From positions 1 to 6,357 of the forward strand of contig DBIS01000364.1 of assembly GCA_002296975.1 (NCBI GenBank): a DNA stretch of 6,357 bases. The letters are read 5' to 3'. Of this stretch, positions 5,590 to 6,357 are shown in pieces. The DNA comes from Deltaproteobacteria bacterium UBA796. Lineage in GTDB: Bacteria > Myxococcota_A > UBA796. Every line of letters begins with the position of its first letter. Position 1 is the stretch's first letter. Made by a program: the position numbers and the translations under genes. Under the pieces are notes generated by a model. The model was not told where the DNA came from. It did not search any database and worked only from the letters and a program-made list of their open reading frames with translations.

Positions 5590-6357
5590 TCAGTTCAGGG
5601 TGGAGCAGCCACAGTTGTACTCAGAGGTCGAATCCCAGGTCGCCGCGCCCAGGCCCTCGAGGCGCGGCACATCGCCGGTGTGTGTGGAGCCGCAGCCCGG
5701 CGTCGTCTGGTTGGAGTACATCGGGTAGCCCCGCATGGGGTTGTAGGGGGAGCTTGGATCGATCATCCACATATACGCGCAGGAGTTCTGGCCCTTGCTG
5801 GCCCATGCGAGGGCCTCGCCTGTGGTTGCCATCCGCTCACCATTGGCTTGGCAGAGCGCCAAGCACGCCATGGCGGTACAGGAATAGGTCGACCCACAGT
5901 TCCGGAAATTCAATGTGGACCCGTAGACATGGTCTCCCACGTCGATGGAGCCGGTCACCACCAGGTCATCGCCATCGGCGCTAATGGCGACGAAGAGGTC
6001 TGAGAGGGCTGGAAGATAGTCGGACTCAATGGTCGCGAGGCTGCTGGCGTTGCCGGTGATGTCTGTGGCGTTATCGGTGATCTCCGAGACGTTGTCCTCG
6101 ATGTGGATGGCATTGTTTGCGATGTGTAGGACGTTGGTGGCGATGTCCGAGGTGTTGGTGGCGATGTCTGCAGCGGTGCTTGCAGCGCTCGCAATGGTCA
6201 CAGTGATGTCCGCGATGTCTGCGATGTCTGCGATGTCTGCGGCGTTGGTGGCGATACCCGAGGTATTGGTGGCGATGTCTGCGGTGTTGCTCACAGCGGC
6301 ACTTGTAGCGCTCGCAATGGACACAGCGTTGGTGGTGATGCCCGATGCGTTGGTGGC
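5590..6357 (-). CDS. Secreted fibre-like protein: IxxNT heptad stalk with cysteine-rich Link-like C-terminal domain (5' end outside window)
   Basis: The last 255 codons are visible. The frame stays open to the right edge, so the start is outside; GTG at 6322-6324 is internal. Visible residues 1-110 are low-complexity heptads such as DIATNTS and DIATNVL. From 65 to 107 Ile/Leu recurs exactly every seven residues (65, 72, 79, 86, 93, 100, 107) and Asn three residues later (68 to 103). IxxNT heptads are known from trimeric autotransporter stalks, where core Asn residues bind anions, so a trimeric coiled coil is inferred. A short linker domain (about 111-150) precedes a globular domain (151-255) with eight Cys (154, 160, 165, 169, 193, 222, 249, 251), which suggests disulfides and an extracytoplasmic location. 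Its pattern CxxxCxxxGxxxATxxxAxxxxxxG...C...YPM...GCG resembles Link-type modules. No YadA-like membrane anchor ends the protein. A phage-type tail fibre is an alternative. Confidence 0.82.
   Translation of the reverse strand, partial: ATNASGITTNAVSIASATSAAVSNTADIATNTSGIATNAADIADIADIADITVTIASAASTAADIATNTSDIATNVLHIANNAIHIEDNVSEITDNATDITGNASSLATIESDYLPALSDLFVAISADGDDLVVTGSIDVGDHVYGSTLNFRNCGSTYSCTAMACLALCQANGERMATTGEALAWASKGQNSCAYMWMIDPSSPYNPMRGYPMYSNQTTPGCGSTHTGDVPRLEGLGAATWDSTSEYNCGCSTLN
6132..6326 (-). repeat. Diverged duplication within the fibre stalk
   Basis: Two related blocks, 6132-6203 and 6243-6326, share the order CGTTGGTGGCGAT ... GGCGATGTCTGC ... AGCGCTCGCAATGG-CACAG with point differences and a 12-bp insertion in the second. 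The offset is 111 bp at one end and 123 bp at the other, both multiples of three. This indicates growth of the stalk by segment duplication beyond single heptads. Confidence 0.65.
6205..6240 (-). repeat. Four tandem 9-bp units encoding Asp-Ile-Ala
   Basis: GATGTCCGC (6205-6213) is followed by three identical GATGTCTGC units (6214-6240). On the minus strand this reads Ala-Asp-Ile four times. The unit is three residues, so copy changes keep the frame but shift the heptad register of the stalk. The Ile series on its two sides (35 and 65) is 30 residues apart, two more than a multiple of seven. Confidence 0.85.

Noticed and set aside
6050..6357. Possible CRISPR-like repeat array
   Set aside because: Units are diverged, lie end to end without unique spacers and keep one open frame. 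They are protein-coding heptad repeats.

Overview
The window is moderately GC-rich bacterial DNA. Every gene I can support lies on the minus strand, so transcription runs right to left. Two predicted lipoproteins, a c-type heme protein with a signal peptide and an inner-membrane sensor kinase point to a Gram-negative cell envelope. The lipoprotein with an Ala-Asp repeat linker, the hybrid kinase and the repeat-rich fibre resemble Myxococcota, Bradymonadota or related former Deltaproteobacteria. That placement is an impression and not a demonstration. There are no rRNA, tRNA, transposase or CRISPR signals.

Layout in transcription order. (1) 6357-5590: the C-terminal part of a secreted fibre-like protein. 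It has heptad repeats of the IxxNT type and then a globular domain with eight cysteines whose spacing recalls Link (hyaluronan-binding) modules. (2) 5429-5232: a 65-residue acidic helical protein that I do not recognise. (3) 5095-4178: a tandem-rhodanese lipoprotein with a catalytic cysteine only in its second domain. It overlaps by ATGA with (4) 4181-2265, a hybrid sensor histidine kinase (TM, periplasmic sensor, TM, HAMP, HisKA, HATPase, receiver). (5) After about 200 bp holding a perfect 8-bp hairpin comes 2063-1320, a two-helix PepSY membrane protein, then 22 bp later (6) 1297-674, a periplasmic c-type heme protein of the DUF3365/Tll0287-like family. (7) A 550-bp stretch without a convincing gene leads to (8) 121-1, the start of a lipoprotein whose mature part begins with an Ala-Asp repeat linker.

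The rhodanese lipoprotein, the kinase, the PepSY protein and the heme protein are co-directional and closely packed. All four would act in or at the periplasm. I infer an envelope module that senses redox or sulfur state: heme and PepSY proteins plus a sulfurtransferase at the membrane, with the coupled kinase reporting to a response regulator outside the window. The substrate and signal cannot be read from the sequence.

The most unusual observations are the fibre with IxxNT heptads and a Link-like head, the rhodanese/kinase/PepSY/heme cluster, and a perfect 12-bp-arm palindrome inside the kinase gene.
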